DNA from: Deltaproteobacteria bacterium
GTDB lineage: Bacteria > Desulfobacterota > Desulfuromonadia > Geobacterales > JAJYBI01
DNA: 61,687 nt
Direction of reading: 5' to 3'
NCBI GenBank assembly: GCA_021779095.1
Contig: JAJYBI010000022.1
Coordinates: 1 to 61,687, forward strand
Shown here: positions 34,340 through 42,685 of the stretch, piece by piece
Numbering within the stretch: the stretch's first letter is position 1
Layout of the letters: each line of letters opens with the position of its first letter
Program-made: the position numbers and the translations under genes
The notes under the pieces: model-generated
Database searches by the model: none
Told to the model about the DNA's origin: nothing
Seen by the model: the letters and a program-made list of their open reading frames with translations, nothing else

Positions 34340-34419
34340 GTACCGGTCGGGCTGAAAAATCTGCTTGCCGTTTTCCCGTTCATGTACTATGCTGTGAAAA
34401 ATTTCATGCGGGAGGGGCT

Positions 34420-34914
34420 ATGAAACGGCTGCTGGTGGTGGGGATGGTCTGCTGTCTGCTGGGCGGAGTGGTGGCGTCCGATGCGGGGGCACGGTCGAAG
34501 CGGAAAAGGGACACGTCTGTCGTCGAGACGAGCGGCGTATCGCCGCAGCAGGGGCTGGAGGAGATTCTGGACCTCTGGCGTGACGGGCGGTACGAGGAGC
34601 TGTACGCCCGCACCACCCCCAGCGGCAGGACCACGAAAGAGGCGTTCCTGGAGAAGATCGCGGCTGCTCCGCGCCGACCGGCCGCTTCCTGGGAGAAGAT
34701 GCAGGAGGTGAGCGTCTCCATGGGGAGCGCCGATGCGGCCGCCGTTCATGCCAAGCTGGGGTTCGAGGGAGAGCTCGGCCGCACCGAGTTCAGTACCCGG
34801 TCGTATCGGCTCGTACGCGAGGAAGGGGTCTGGAAGATGAGCCAGGCGGACATCTTTGCCCTGGCCAAGATAACGAAGAAGAAGCGGTCCCGCCGTACGG
34901 CGGTCATCCGCTAG
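34420..34914 (+). CDS. Exported hypothetical protein, 164 aa
   Basis: Not recognised. ATG 34420 follows GGGAGGGG. A signal peptide (VVGMVCCLLGGVVASDAGA) is followed by a basic stretch and a ~110-residue domain that looks like an NTF2/DUF4878-type fold (ILDLWRDGRYEELYARTTPS, then YRLVREEGVWKMS near the end). It ends in a basic tail. It may follow aroF on the same transcript (80 bp gap), but a link to aromatic synthesis is not evident. Confidence 0.65.
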   Translation: MKRLLVVGMVCCLLGGVVASDAGARSKRKRDTSVVETSGVSPQQGLEEILDLWRDGRYEELYARTTPSGRTTKEAFLEKIAAAPRRPAASWEKMQEVSVSMGSADAAAVHAKLGFEGELGRTEFSTRSYRLVREEGVWKMSQADIFALAKITKKKRSRRTAVIR

Positions 34915-34920
34915 TACCAC

Positions 34921-34948
34921 AAAAAAGCGGGGCGATCCCTCGCCCCGC
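34921..34948 (-). terminator. Terminator between convergent genes
   Basis: Stem GCGGGGCGA/TCGCCCCGC with a run of six A before it; on the minus strand this gives a U-run after the aminotransferase gene. Confidence 0.85.
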
Positions 34949-34953
34949 TCCTT

Positions 34954-36024
34954 TCACAACGCTGCCATACACCCTTCCAGGCAGTCCAGGAACTCCCGGA
35001 TTCCCTCCGGCTGCATGTCCCCCATGTGGGGGATGCGGAAGGTCTTTCCCTTCAGCTTTCCGTAGCCGTCGTCGAAGGCGTACCCCTTCTCCCCCAGCAT
35101 CCCCTTCAGTTTCGCCAGGTCCAGATTCCGCGCGTTGGTGGCGCAGGTGAGGGTGAGGGAGCGGTACGGTTCATCCGGCAGGAACCCGAACCCCTGTCCG
35201 GCCACCCACTCCCGGACCATCCCCGCCATCCGCCGGTGTCGCTCCCAGCGGGGCTCCAGCCCTTCGGTGAATATCCGGTCCAGCTGGCAATCCAGGGCGT
35301 AGATGGCGGAGATGTTCGGGGTGGAGGGGGTGTTGTCCTTGTCGTCGTTGGTGGCGAACTCCAGGAAGTCGAAGTAGTAGCCGCGTCCTTCCATCCCTTT
35401 TGCCCGCTCCAGTGCCCGCTCGTTCGCCGTGAAGACCGCCAGCCCCGGCGGCAGGGCGAACGCCTTCTGCACGCCGAAGATGCAGCAGTCGATCCCGAGT
35501 TCGTCGATGGGGATCTTCAGGGCGCTCATGGAGGAGACCGTGTCCACGATGGAGACGACGTCCGGGTACCGCCGGAAGACCTCCGCCAGTTCCGGCAGGG
35601 GGGACATGACGCCGGTGGACGATTCGTTGTGGATGACGGTGAGGCTGTCGTACCTGCCGGTGGCCAGGGTCCGGTCCACCAGTTCGGGGGTGATCGGCTG
35701 GCCCCATTCCACCTTGATGGCGTCCGCCTCCTTGCCGCAGCGCCGGGTCACGTCGTGCCACTTGTCGGAGAAGGCGCCGTTGCAGAAGTTGGCGCAGCGC
35801 GTCCCCACGAGGTTGCGCACCGCCCCCTCCATGACGCCGAAGGCGCTGGAGGTAGAGAGGAAGACCCGGCCATCCGTGAACAGCAGCTTTTTCAGTTTTT
35901 CCTTCACCCCCTTGTGGAGGATCGCGTATTCCTTCATCCGGTGACCGATCATCGGGGTCGCCATCGCCTGGAGGATCTCGGGCGAGACGTCAATGGGGCC
36001 GGGGATGAACAGCTTCTTGCGCAT
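34954..36024 (-). CDS. Class V PLP-dependent aminotransferase (alanine/serine-glyoxylate type)
   Basis: 356 aa from ATG 36024 (AAGGAG upstream). The PLP Lys is K187 in FGVQKAFALPPG. Other family motifs are FIPGPIDVSP at the N-terminus, LSTSSAFGVMEGAVRNL and DTVSSMSALKI. It belongs with serine-pyruvate, alanine-glyoxylate or phosphonoacetate-type aminotransferases; the true donor cannot be read. It is transcribed from the region next to the LysR gene (same strand, 153 bp away), which may control it. Confidence 0.85.
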   Translation of the reverse strand: MRKKLFIPGPIDVSPEILQAMATPMIGHRMKEYAILHKGVKEKLKKLLFTDGRVFLSTSSAFGVMEGAVRNLVGTRCANFCNGAFSDKWHDVTRRCGKEADAIKVEWGQPITPELVDRTLATGRYDSLTVIHNESSTGVMSPLPELAEVFRRYPDVVSIVDTVSSMSALKIPIDELGIDCCIFGVQKAFALPPGLAVFTANERALERAKGMEGRGYYFDFLEFATNDDKDNTPSTPNISAIYALDCQLDRIFTEGLEPRWERHRRMAGMVREWVAGQGFGFLPDEPYRSLTLTCATNARNLDLAKLKGMLGEKGYAFDDGYGKLKGKTFRIPHMGDMQPEGIREFLDCLEGCMAAL

Positions 36025-36177
36025 GGGGTGCTCCTTGCAGGTAACGACCTGTAATGATTGATCCGTCCGAGGCACGCTAGCAGAAGCGGTGACGGCTGTC
36101 AAGGCGCTGAACGCTCCTGCCGGAGCCGGCCGGCACTCCGTCGGGATGCAGGTTTGCCCGGGATTTCAGCTGCGTCG

Positions 36178-37095
36178 TCAGGTGAAATCACCTTCGGTGG
36201 CGGCGACCCCGAACGTCCTGCAGATGCAGTCGATGAAATAGCGGGTCGGAGCGGTGAGCCTGAAGGTTTCGCCGAGAATGAGGGTGCGGTTCCGTTCGTG
36301 GCGAAACCCGGCGATACGGTGCTCGCGGAGGGTTCCCTCCGCCAGGTGGTGCTGGACGAGGCTGCGGGTCATGAAGGCGATCCCTTCGCCGCGCAGGATA
36401 TTCTGCATGATGACATGGAGGTCGTCGTAGGTGGCGGTCCGGGTGAACTCCCCGCAATCCCTCCCGATGGCCTGCATGTTGAAGCAGAGGAGCTTCATCG
36501 AGCAACAGTCGGCATGTCTGCGGTAGAGGCGGTACGGCATGATATCGTCGGCCGTCACCTGGGGTGGCAGACCCAGGCCCGGGGCGCTGACGAAGACCAT
36601 CTCGTCGCCGGGGAGCGGCAGCGTCCGGAATGCGGAGAGCTCCAGCTCCTCCCAGTGCTCGATGAGGGCCATGTCCAGCCGGTGTTCCCGGATTCCGTCC
36701 AAAGAGGCGAGCGGTTTGTCGAATACCAGTTTCAGATTGTCCAGCTGGTCGTACCGTTCCGTGTAGATCCGGAGGATTTCCGGGAGGTACCGCATCTCGA
36801 ACGGCCGCGAGCAGCCGAACCGGATCTCCGGCCGGGTGTTGATCTCCGCCAGGTCCTTGTCGAGTTTCCGCTCGAGGGCGAGGATCTTCACGGCATTCTT
36901 CAGCAGGACCTTTCCCGCATCCGTCGGTCTGATGCCGCTTGCCGTGCGCTCCAGGAGCGGGTGGCCGTACCGTTCTTCCAGAAACCTGATGCGTCGCGAG
37001 ACCGCCGACTGGGTAACGAAGAGATTGTCGGCAGCGGCGGAAAAGCTTCCCGTCTTGACCACCTCCAGCAGGGTCTTCAGGTAATCCGATTCCAT
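36178..37095 (-). CDS. LysR family transcriptional regulator
   Basis: 305 aa, normal length. The winged-HTH at residues 1-65 contains TGSFSAAADNLFVTQSAVSR and RIRFLEERYG. The C-terminal co-inducer domain follows. It is divergent from the small membrane protein gene at 37261, the usual target layout for LysR regulators, and upstream of the aminotransferase on the same strand. The inducer is unknown. Confidence 0.9.
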   Translation of the reverse strand: MESDYLKTLLEVVKTGSFSAAADNLFVTQSAVSRRIRFLEERYGHPLLERTASGIRPTDAGKVLLKNAVKILALERKLDKDLAEINTRPEIRFGCSRPFEMRYLPEILRIYTERYDQLDNLKLVFDKPLASLDGIREHRLDMALIEHWEELELSAFRTLPLPGDEMVFVSAPGLGLPPQVTADDIMPYRLYRRHADCCSMKLLCFNMQAIGRDCGEFTRTATYDDLHVIMQNILRGEGIAFMTRSLVQHHLAEGTLREHRIAGFRHERNRTLILGETFRLTAPTRYFIDCICRTFGVAATEGDFT

Positions 37096-37260
37096 CGTGA
37101 ACCCCCATGCATTTCGCGCATTTCACCATGCGAATTAGTTGTTTTACATAATATAGATACAGATATATAAATGTAAATATATTTGTCCGGCAGGGAGATG
37201 CGGCGGGCGGGGAGTCCGGCCGGTGCATCGCGGCCAAACACTTCAAGGGAGGTAACAAAC

Positions 37261-37494
37261 ATGGCTGATCTCACGTCAATCAAGTATGGGCTCGCGCTGG
37301 CATGTGTGGCGCTCACCGGGATCTTTCTGCTCTTCGTGGTCTGGTACACACTGATGGAGATCTCGGGAAACAAGGCGCTGAAGTCGGGCGGCAAACTCCT
37401 CTGGTCCCTGGCCGTCCTGATCCTGCCGGGAATCGGATCGTTCTGCTACTTCAATGTCGGCAAACGGAAAGCGGAGATGGAACTGCAGCATTGA
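37261..37494 (+). CDS. Small PLDc_N-like membrane protein
   Basis: 77 aa from ATG 37261 (GGGAGGT upstream). Two membrane segments, about residues 8-30 and 45-64; the second (LLWSLAVLILPGIGSFCYFN) ends GKRK, the pattern of PLDc_N domains. The function of such stand-alone proteins is unknown. It is divergent from the LysR gene. Confidence 0.65.
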   Translation: MADLTSIKYGLALACVALTGIFLLFVVWYTLMEISGNKALKSGGKLLWSLAVLILPGIGSFCYFNVGKRKAEMELQH

Positions 37495-37528
37495 CCGGTG
37501 CGGAAACGGCTGTCCGGTGCTCAACCCG

Positions 37529-37566
37529 CCATGGGTAACGGTACTGCGAAGTACCGTCGCCCATGG
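37529..37566. repeat. 38-nt near-perfect palindrome
   Basis: Arms CCATGGGTAACGGTAC and GTACCGTCGCCCATGG pair over 16 positions with one mismatch and one GU pair around the loop TGCGAA. It stands 34 bp after the small membrane protein gene. There is no T-run after it, so it is not a classical terminator. Confidence 0.7.
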
Positions 37567-38154
37567 CCGGGGCGGGATGCCGTGCGACGGGGAGGTTACG
37601 GGTGCACACGGCAAAATTGTTAGCCGTGTTTTAACTTTCCGGTTGCCTTTTGCCGAATCAGAATTTAAGATGCGCCTAAAGTGGCTTTATTAATGTTTTC
37701 CAGTCGTGGCATGGCATCCGGGGGAAAGGTACGTGACGACCTGGCGCATCGGCATAAATTCGCTTCTCATGTCCCTGTCCGTCAGCATGCTCCTCCTGTT
37801 TCTGTATGTCCAGTCACAGCATACCCACCGCACCGATTCGTACTACAGCAACCACGCCCTTTTTTCCAAACCGGCGATAACCGCCCACGACGCTTTTCTG
37901 CCGCTGTCTTCCGTACTGGTGGAGGCGATCCTCTGCTTCTGTCTGGCGACCTGCTTTTCGTCCCGCGCCGTTGCGGCGGAACAACCGTATCTGTCGGACA
38001 GCACCAGGATTCTTAACTGCCGGGCCCCTCCCCCCTTCAACGTTTCAGGTGAGTCCGGGGCTTGGATGGTTATCATGTAACGGTTACGAATTACGCTTAG
38101 TTTTCGCAGAGCTGACAACCGCATCACGGTGCGGATTGAAACGGGAGGGAGTTC
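37567..38154. other. 588-bp region with no convincing gene before cbcL
   Basis: A 124-residue open frame (37706-38080) has hydrophobic stretches but no family match, no good ribosome site and atypical composition, so I do not call it. The palindromic word GTAACGGTTAC at 38077-38087 lies 68 bp before the cytochrome start. Confidence 0.45.
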
Positions 38155-39999
38155 ATGCTGCACAGATTGATTACATGCACTGTTATGATTGTTCTCGGCA
38201 TCCTGCTGGCGGGGTATGCCTGCGCCGAGCAGGGGATGGCGATAGACCCGGCGACCTGTCTCGGGTGCCACAGCGACAAGATTTCCGCGAAGGGGTACGC
38301 GGCGTCGGTGCATGGCAAGAACGCCTGCACCAGCTGCCATGTGGAGATCGTCGATATCGCCAGTCACATGAAGGGGGAAACGAAGATCGTCAAGGTCAGG
38401 TGCGAACGGTGTCACAAGAAAGAGGCATCGGAGTATTTTGCCAGCGTCCACGCGCAGAACAACGTGAGCTGTGCCGACTGCCATACGAACGTGCACACCC
38501 ATACCTACTGGAAGAAGGACAAGCGGGTCGTGGTGGCCAAGTGTATCCAGTGCCACGACAAGGAGGCGGTCTACCAGAACTCGATTCACGGCAAGGCGGT
38601 GGCCGCAGGCAACCAGGATTCCGCTGCCTGCAACGACTGCCACAACCTGCACGACATCAAGGCGCTTGGCAACGACAACGAGCACCGGGCGTTTCATACC
38701 AAGGTCTGCCTGAAATGCCATGCCGACAAGAAGTTGATGGAGCGCAATCATGTCACCACCGTGGCGGTGGAAAGCTACATGGACAGCTATCACGGCAAGA
38801 ACTACCGACTCGGCTATCCGAACAGGGTTGCCGGCTGTGCCGACTGCCATACCGCCCATTCCGTCCTGCCGCGCGACGATCCCAAGTCGTCGGTGAACCC
38901 TGCAAACCTGGCGAAGATGTGCGCCCAGTGCCATCCGAAGGCCACGCCGCAATTCGCCAAGTTCTATCCCCACGGCGAACACAACGACAAAGAGAAATAC
39001 CCGATCCTGTACTACACCTTCATCGCCATGACCGGGCTTCTGACCGGAACCTTCGCGGTCTTCTGGGTGCACACGCTCCTCTGGATGTTCCGCGGCTTCG
39101 TGGAGAACCGCGAGAAGCAGAAGGCGCTGGAAGAAGAGCGTTTCGAGCACCACATTCCCCACGGCCACAAACAGTACCGCCGCTTCTTTCCGCGTCACAT
39201 CTTCATGCACATCCTGGTCATCGTCAGTTTCCTCGGTCTGTCGTTGACCGGCCTGCCGCTCAAGTTCAGCAACCAGGCATGGGCGAAGCTGCTGATGGGA
39301 ATCTATGGCGGCTCGGCGAATGCCGGATTCATCCATCGTTGCTGCGCCGGCATCACCTTCGTCTACTTCGTGATGGCGCTTCTCCTGAGCGTCCACTTTC
39401 TCTTCATCCGCAGGGATATCAAGGGGAACTTCCTGCAGCGTCTGTTCGGTCCCGACTCCCTCTGCCCCAACCTGCGGGATATCAGCGACGTCGCCGGCAT
39501 GGTGAAATGGTTCTTCTTCAGGGGACCGAAACCGACCTTTGAGCGGTGGACCTACTGGGAGAAATTTGACTTCATCGCCGTCTTCTGGGGTATGTTCGCC
39601 ATCGGCGGATCGGGCCTCATGCTCTGGTTCCCCGAGTTCTTCGGCTCGTTCCTCCCCGGCTGGGCCTTCAACGTGGCGACGATCATCCATTCCGACGAGG
39701 CGCTCCTGGCCACCGGGTTCATCTTCACCGTCCATTTCTTCAATACCCATGGACGTCCCGAGAAGTTCCCCATGGACTTCGTCATCTTCAACGGCCAGCT
39801 GGCCAAGCACGAGTTCGTGGAAGAGCGTGGCGACCAGTGGAAACGGTACGAGGAGGCGGGGACCACCGAGACCTATGTCTGTAAACGGACCAGCGGGGTG
39901 CTGTACGACTTCCTGGTCAAGGGGTTCGGGTTCCTGGCGCTGTTTACCGGGATCACCCTGCTGGTCCTGATGATCTACGCGTTCATCGCTCCCCATTGA
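38155..39999 (+). CDS. cbcL: Inner-membrane c-/b-type cytochrome (CbcL-like)
   Basis: 614 aa. A signal peptide is followed by ~270 periplasmic residues with nine CxxCH sites (CLGCH, CTSCH, CERCH, CADCH, CIQCH, CNDCH, CLKCH, CADCH, CAQCH). About six membrane helices follow with His residues placed as in HydB/FdnI-type di-heme cytochrome b. Nine c hemes fused to a b-type domain is the layout of CbcL of Geobacter sulfurreducens, a menaquinol oxidase needed for low-potential extracellular acceptors. A strong site (GGGAGGGAG) precedes the ATG and a strong terminator follows. Confidence 0.87.
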   Translation: MLHRLITCTVMIVLGILLAGYACAEQGMAIDPATCLGCHSDKISAKGYAASVHGKNACTSCHVEIVDIASHMKGETKIVKVRCERCHKKEASEYFASVHAQNNVSCADCHTNVHTHTYWKKDKRVVVAKCIQCHDKEAVYQNSIHGKAVAAGNQDSAACNDCHNLHDIKALGNDNEHRAFHTKVCLKCHADKKLMERNHVTTVAVESYMDSYHGKNYRLGYPNRVAGCADCHTAHSVLPRDDPKSSVNPANLAKMCAQCHPKATPQFAKFYPHGEHNDKEKYPILYYTFIAMTGLLTGTFAVFWVHTLLWMFRGFVENREKQKALEEERFEHHIPHGHKQYRRFFPRHIFMHILVIVSFLGLSLTGLPLKFSNQAWAKLLMGIYGGSANAGFIHRCCAGITFVYFVMALLLSVHFLFIRRDIKGNFLQRLFGPDSLCPNLRDISDVAGMVKWFFFRGPKPTFERWTYWEKFDFIAVFWGMFAIGGSGLMLWFPEFFGSFLPGWAFNVATIIHSDEALLATGFIFTVHFFNTHGRPEKFPMDFVIFNGQLAKHEFVEERGDQWKRYEEAGTTETYVCKRTSGVLYDFLVKGFGFLALFTGITLLVLMIYAFIAPH

Positions 40000-40025
40000 C
40001 CGGAAGCGGTCTTCGGGTGGAAACG

Positions 40026-40060
40026 AAAAGGGGGGAGCCGGCCGGCTCCCCCCTTTTTTT
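40026..40060. terminator. Strong bidirectional terminator between cbcL and cbcSTU
   Basis: Self-complementary core GGGGGGAGCCGG/CCGGCTCCCCCC flanked by AAAA and TTTTTTT, between convergent genes. Confidence 0.93.
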
Positions 40061-40081
40061 CAGCGATTGACGGCGGTGCCG

Positions 40082-41335
40082 TCAGTGCGAGTCCTTGACG
40101 CCGAATACCGGCAACACCTTGTTGATGATCCAGAACAGGACGAATGGCGTGACCCCGACGGTCAGGGCGCCGAACAGTCCCTCCTTGTAGGACTCCACGC
40201 TGTCCGGCCAGACCGGCATGACATAGTGCATGTAGCCGGCCAGCGATGAGGAGAACGCCTGACCGCCGATGACGACGTTCCAGCGCATCATGAACACCCC
40301 CAGGAGTACGAGGACTGATGCGGCAGCCGCCCGGCGGATCGTCATGCGGGGGAACAGGAGCATGATGAACGGCAGTGCGTTGCCGATGCTGTACTGCAGG
40401 ATGAAGATATCGAAGAAGTCCCGCTTGAAGATGATGCTGCGCAGGATATCCCATGACTTCACCGCCGTGTACCCCCGGAAGATGAGGTCCAGGAGTTCCA
40501 GGGTAATGGCGAGGATCATGAACATGATCAGGTACTTGGCGGTCATGGTGACGACGTGGACCTCGGCGCTCTTGAGCTCATCCATGCTTTCCCGGAAGAT
40601 GTACTTCCTGCTCTTGAGGGAGAGGAGGTACTTCCGGATCTCCATGGTTACGATATATGTGAGCATGCAGAGCGCGATGCCCGATACGACCGCCGAACAG
40701 ATGAAGATGACCGGCATGAGCGGCGTCATCCAGAGGGCGTTCGCCTTGACGGAGCCGAAGATGAAACCGGCATAGCCGTGGAGGAAACAGGCGACCGGTA
40801 TCCCTATGCTGGCAAGGATCTTGACCGCCTTCTCGTCCTTGTGCATCGCCTCCTCGCCGATATCCCACGCCCCGAGGGTGAGGACGGAATAGAGGAGCTG
40901 GCGGAACCGGTCGACGGGGCTCTTGTCGGTCTTCGCCTGCAGGGCGAGGGCGGTTTCGACGAAAAACTTCCGGTAGACGAACCAGATCTCCGATCCGACG
41001 ATGAACGCATAGGTGGAAAAGACGATGCCGAAGGCGGCGATGGCCGAGGTGAAGTGGGGGGTCATCAGCACCTCGATCCCCCGCTGCGGCTGCTGCAGGT
41101 GGAACAGAAGCGGCATCATGGCGGTCGGCAGCAGGGCGAAGGAAAAGACCAGCGAGAACCGGGCGATATCCTTCAGCTGCTTCACGCCGAAGACGTGGTA
41201 GAGGGACGACAGGACGAACGCCCCTGCCACGAGACCGGTCATGAACGGGTACATGACGATCTGGATCGACCAGTAGATGTACTCGTTCGGGTAGACGAAC
41301 AGCTCCTTTATGGTCCAGGCTTCTCCGTGTACCAT
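40082..41335 (-). CDS. cbcU: NrfD/PsrC-family membrane subunit (CbcU-like)
   Basis: 417 aa with eight to ten membrane helices and no heme sites, as in NrfD/PsrC quinol-interacting subunits. Early motif YIYWSIQIVMYPFMTGLVAG. It follows the Fe-S subunit gene by 2 bp and AAGGAGGT precedes the ATG. With the tetraheme and Fe-S subunits it forms the set CbcS-CbcT-CbcU (Cbc4 complex of Geobacter), which would oxidise menaquinol and pass electrons to periplasmic cytochromes. The Cbc4 assignment rests on subunit composition. Confidence 0.75.
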   Translation of the reverse strand: MVHGEAWTIKELFVYPNEYIYWSIQIVMYPFMTGLVAGAFVLSSLYHVFGVKQLKDIARFSLVFSFALLPTAMMPLLFHLQQPQRGIEVLMTPHFTSAIAAFGIVFSTYAFIVGSEIWFVYRKFFVETALALQAKTDKSPVDRFRQLLYSVLTLGAWDIGEEAMHKDEKAVKILASIGIPVACFLHGYAGFIFGSVKANALWMTPLMPVIFICSAVVSGIALCMLTYIVTMEIRKYLLSLKSRKYIFRESMDELKSAEVHVVTMTAKYLIMFMILAITLELLDLIFRGYTAVKSWDILRSIIFKRDFFDIFILQYSIGNALPFIMLLFPRMTIRRAAAASVLVLLGVFMMRWNVVIGGQAFSSSLAGYMHYVMPVWPDSVESYKEGLFGALTVGVTPFVLFWIINKVLPVFGVKDSH

Positions 41336-41337
41336 GG

Positions 41338-42123
41338 TTAACGTACCTCCTTGGTAAGGCCCAGGTAGAAGACCTGAGGTTTGGTGCCATATTCTTCCTT
41401 CAGGATGTTCACCCGCTCCGTCATGATGGTGCGCGTCACCGGGTCATCCGGGTCCTTGAGATTGCCGATCTGGCGGGCGCCGAAGGGGCAGGCGTTGACG
41501 CAGGCGGTCTTCATCCCCTTGGTGATCCGGTGATAGCAGAAGGTGCACTTTTCCGCCACGTGGTAGACGGGGTGGAAGAACCGGACGCCGTAGGGGCACC
41601 CCATGATGCAGTAGCCGCAGCCGATGCACCAGGTCCGGTCCACCAGCACGACGCCGTCCTTCGTCTGGTAGGTGGCCCCCACGGGACAGACCTGGACGCA
41701 GGGGGGGTTGTCGCACTGGTTGCAGAGCTTCGGGACGAAGAACCCCTTGGCGATATCGTCCGGTTTGATATCCAGGAACTTCCCTTCCCCCAGTGCGATC
41801 TTTTCCGTCGTGAAGCCGTCCCGTGCCGCCTTGGGCGAGTCGATATGGGTCTTGCCGTCTTTCGTGACCACATACCTCTCGACCCAGGTCCGGGAGACAT
41901 CGGCGTTGTAGGGGACCTCGTTCTCGATCTTGCACGCCTTGACGCAGAACCCGCACCCGACGCACTTCTCCGTATCCACCAGGAACCCCCACCGCACCTC
42001 CTTGCCGTCGTTCTTCTCCGCCAGGAGCGATGTGGGGTCGAACAGCTCGAATGCGGCAAGCGGGACGGCAAGGGTGCCGAAGAGCAGGACGCTTTTCTTG
42101 CAGAAATCTCGTCGGTTCATCAT
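41338..42123 (-). CDS. cbcT: Four-cluster Fe-S protein, NrfC-like (CbcT-like)
   Basis: 261 aa. A Tat-type start (MMNRRDFCKKS) shows export as a folded protein. Four ferredoxin-type clusters are visible: CVGCGFCVKAC, CNQCDNPPCVQVC, CIGCGYCIMGC and CTFCYHR with CVNACP. It would pass electrons between the NrfD-type subunit and the tetraheme cytochrome. The start ATG overlaps the stop of the cytochrome gene (ATGATG), so the two are translationally coupled. Confidence 0.83.
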   Translation of the reverse strand: MMNRRDFCKKSVLLFGTLAVPLAAFELFDPTSLLAEKNDGKEVRWGFLVDTEKCVGCGFCVKACKIENEVPYNADVSRTWVERYVVTKDGKTHIDSPKAARDGFTTEKIALGEGKFLDIKPDDIAKGFFVPKLCNQCDNPPCVQVCPVGATYQTKDGVVLVDRTWCIGCGYCIMGCPYGVRFFHPVYHVAEKCTFCYHRITKGMKTACVNACPFGARQIGNLKDPDDPVTRTIMTERVNILKEEYGTKPQVFYLGLTKEVR

Positions 42124-42593
42124 TTCTTTGCCTCCCTCCTGGGGTCGTGCGGGTAATGGCACAGGACACATTCCGCTCCCGGATTGTGGGTTTCCGGATC
42201 GATGCCGGGGATATTCGCCCTGCCGCTCCCCGGGTACGGAAGGCGGGCATGGCACCGGATGCACAGCTTCCGGCTGCGGTCTATGGTGAGCGTAGGGGGG
42301 TCGTCCGGATGGTTCATCGCCGGACCGTGACAGTCCTCGCAGGGGATGACTGCGTGCGGCGACTGCTTCAGTTCGTTGTACTTGTCGCTGTGGCAGTCCC
42401 GGCAGTACTCCGTCGACCGGTACTTGACCGGAAACGCCTTCCAGTCAGCCTCGCTGCCGAGTCGGTGGAAGCCGTACATATAGCCCCGGTCCTGGATACC
42501 GAAATCCTTCGGCACGTACACCTTCCTGACCAACAGGACCACTGCCACGATGAACAGCACGACGTACAGTGGTCGCCAGACATGATTTCTCAC
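42120..42593 (-). CDS. cbcS: Membrane-anchored tetraheme cytochrome c (CbcS-like)
   Basis: 157 aa from GTG 42593, preceded by a run of G. One N-terminal membrane anchor (YVVLFIVAVVLLVRKVYV) is followed by four CxxCH sites: CRDCH, CEDCH, CIRCH and CVLCH. It is the first gene of a three-gene operon with Fe-S and NrfD-type subunits, which matches CbcS of the Cbc4 complex. It would deliver electrons to the periplasmic cytochrome pool. Confidence 0.77.
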   Translation of the reverse strand: MRNHVWRPLYVVLFIVAVVLLVRKVYVPKDFGIQDRGYMYGFHRLGSEADWKAFPVKYRSTEYCRDCHSDKYNELKQSPHAVIPCEDCHGPAMNHPDDPPTLTIDRSRKLCIRCHARLPYPGSGRANIPGIDPETHNPGAECVLCHYPHDPRREAKK

Positions 42594-42685
42594 GGTTCCC
42601 CCCCCTATCAGTAGTGATCTGCGCCGTATCCGCAACCTCAACGGTTACGACGACAGTTATGCAAATCTACCAGTTGCATGGACGA

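Noticed and set aside
33136..34419. Extension of the 34420 gene upstream across aroF
   Set aside because: The extension is an out-of-frame reading of aroF; the real start at 34420 has a strong ribosome site and signal peptide.
37706..38080. 124-residue open frame with hydrophobic stretches before cbcL
   Set aside because: No ribosome site, no family match, and the sequence does not look like an expressed protein; it overlaps other chance frames.
37843..39996. 717-residue open frame opposite cbcL
   Set aside because: The plus strand carries nine heme sites and six membrane helices in order; the antisense frame matches nothing.
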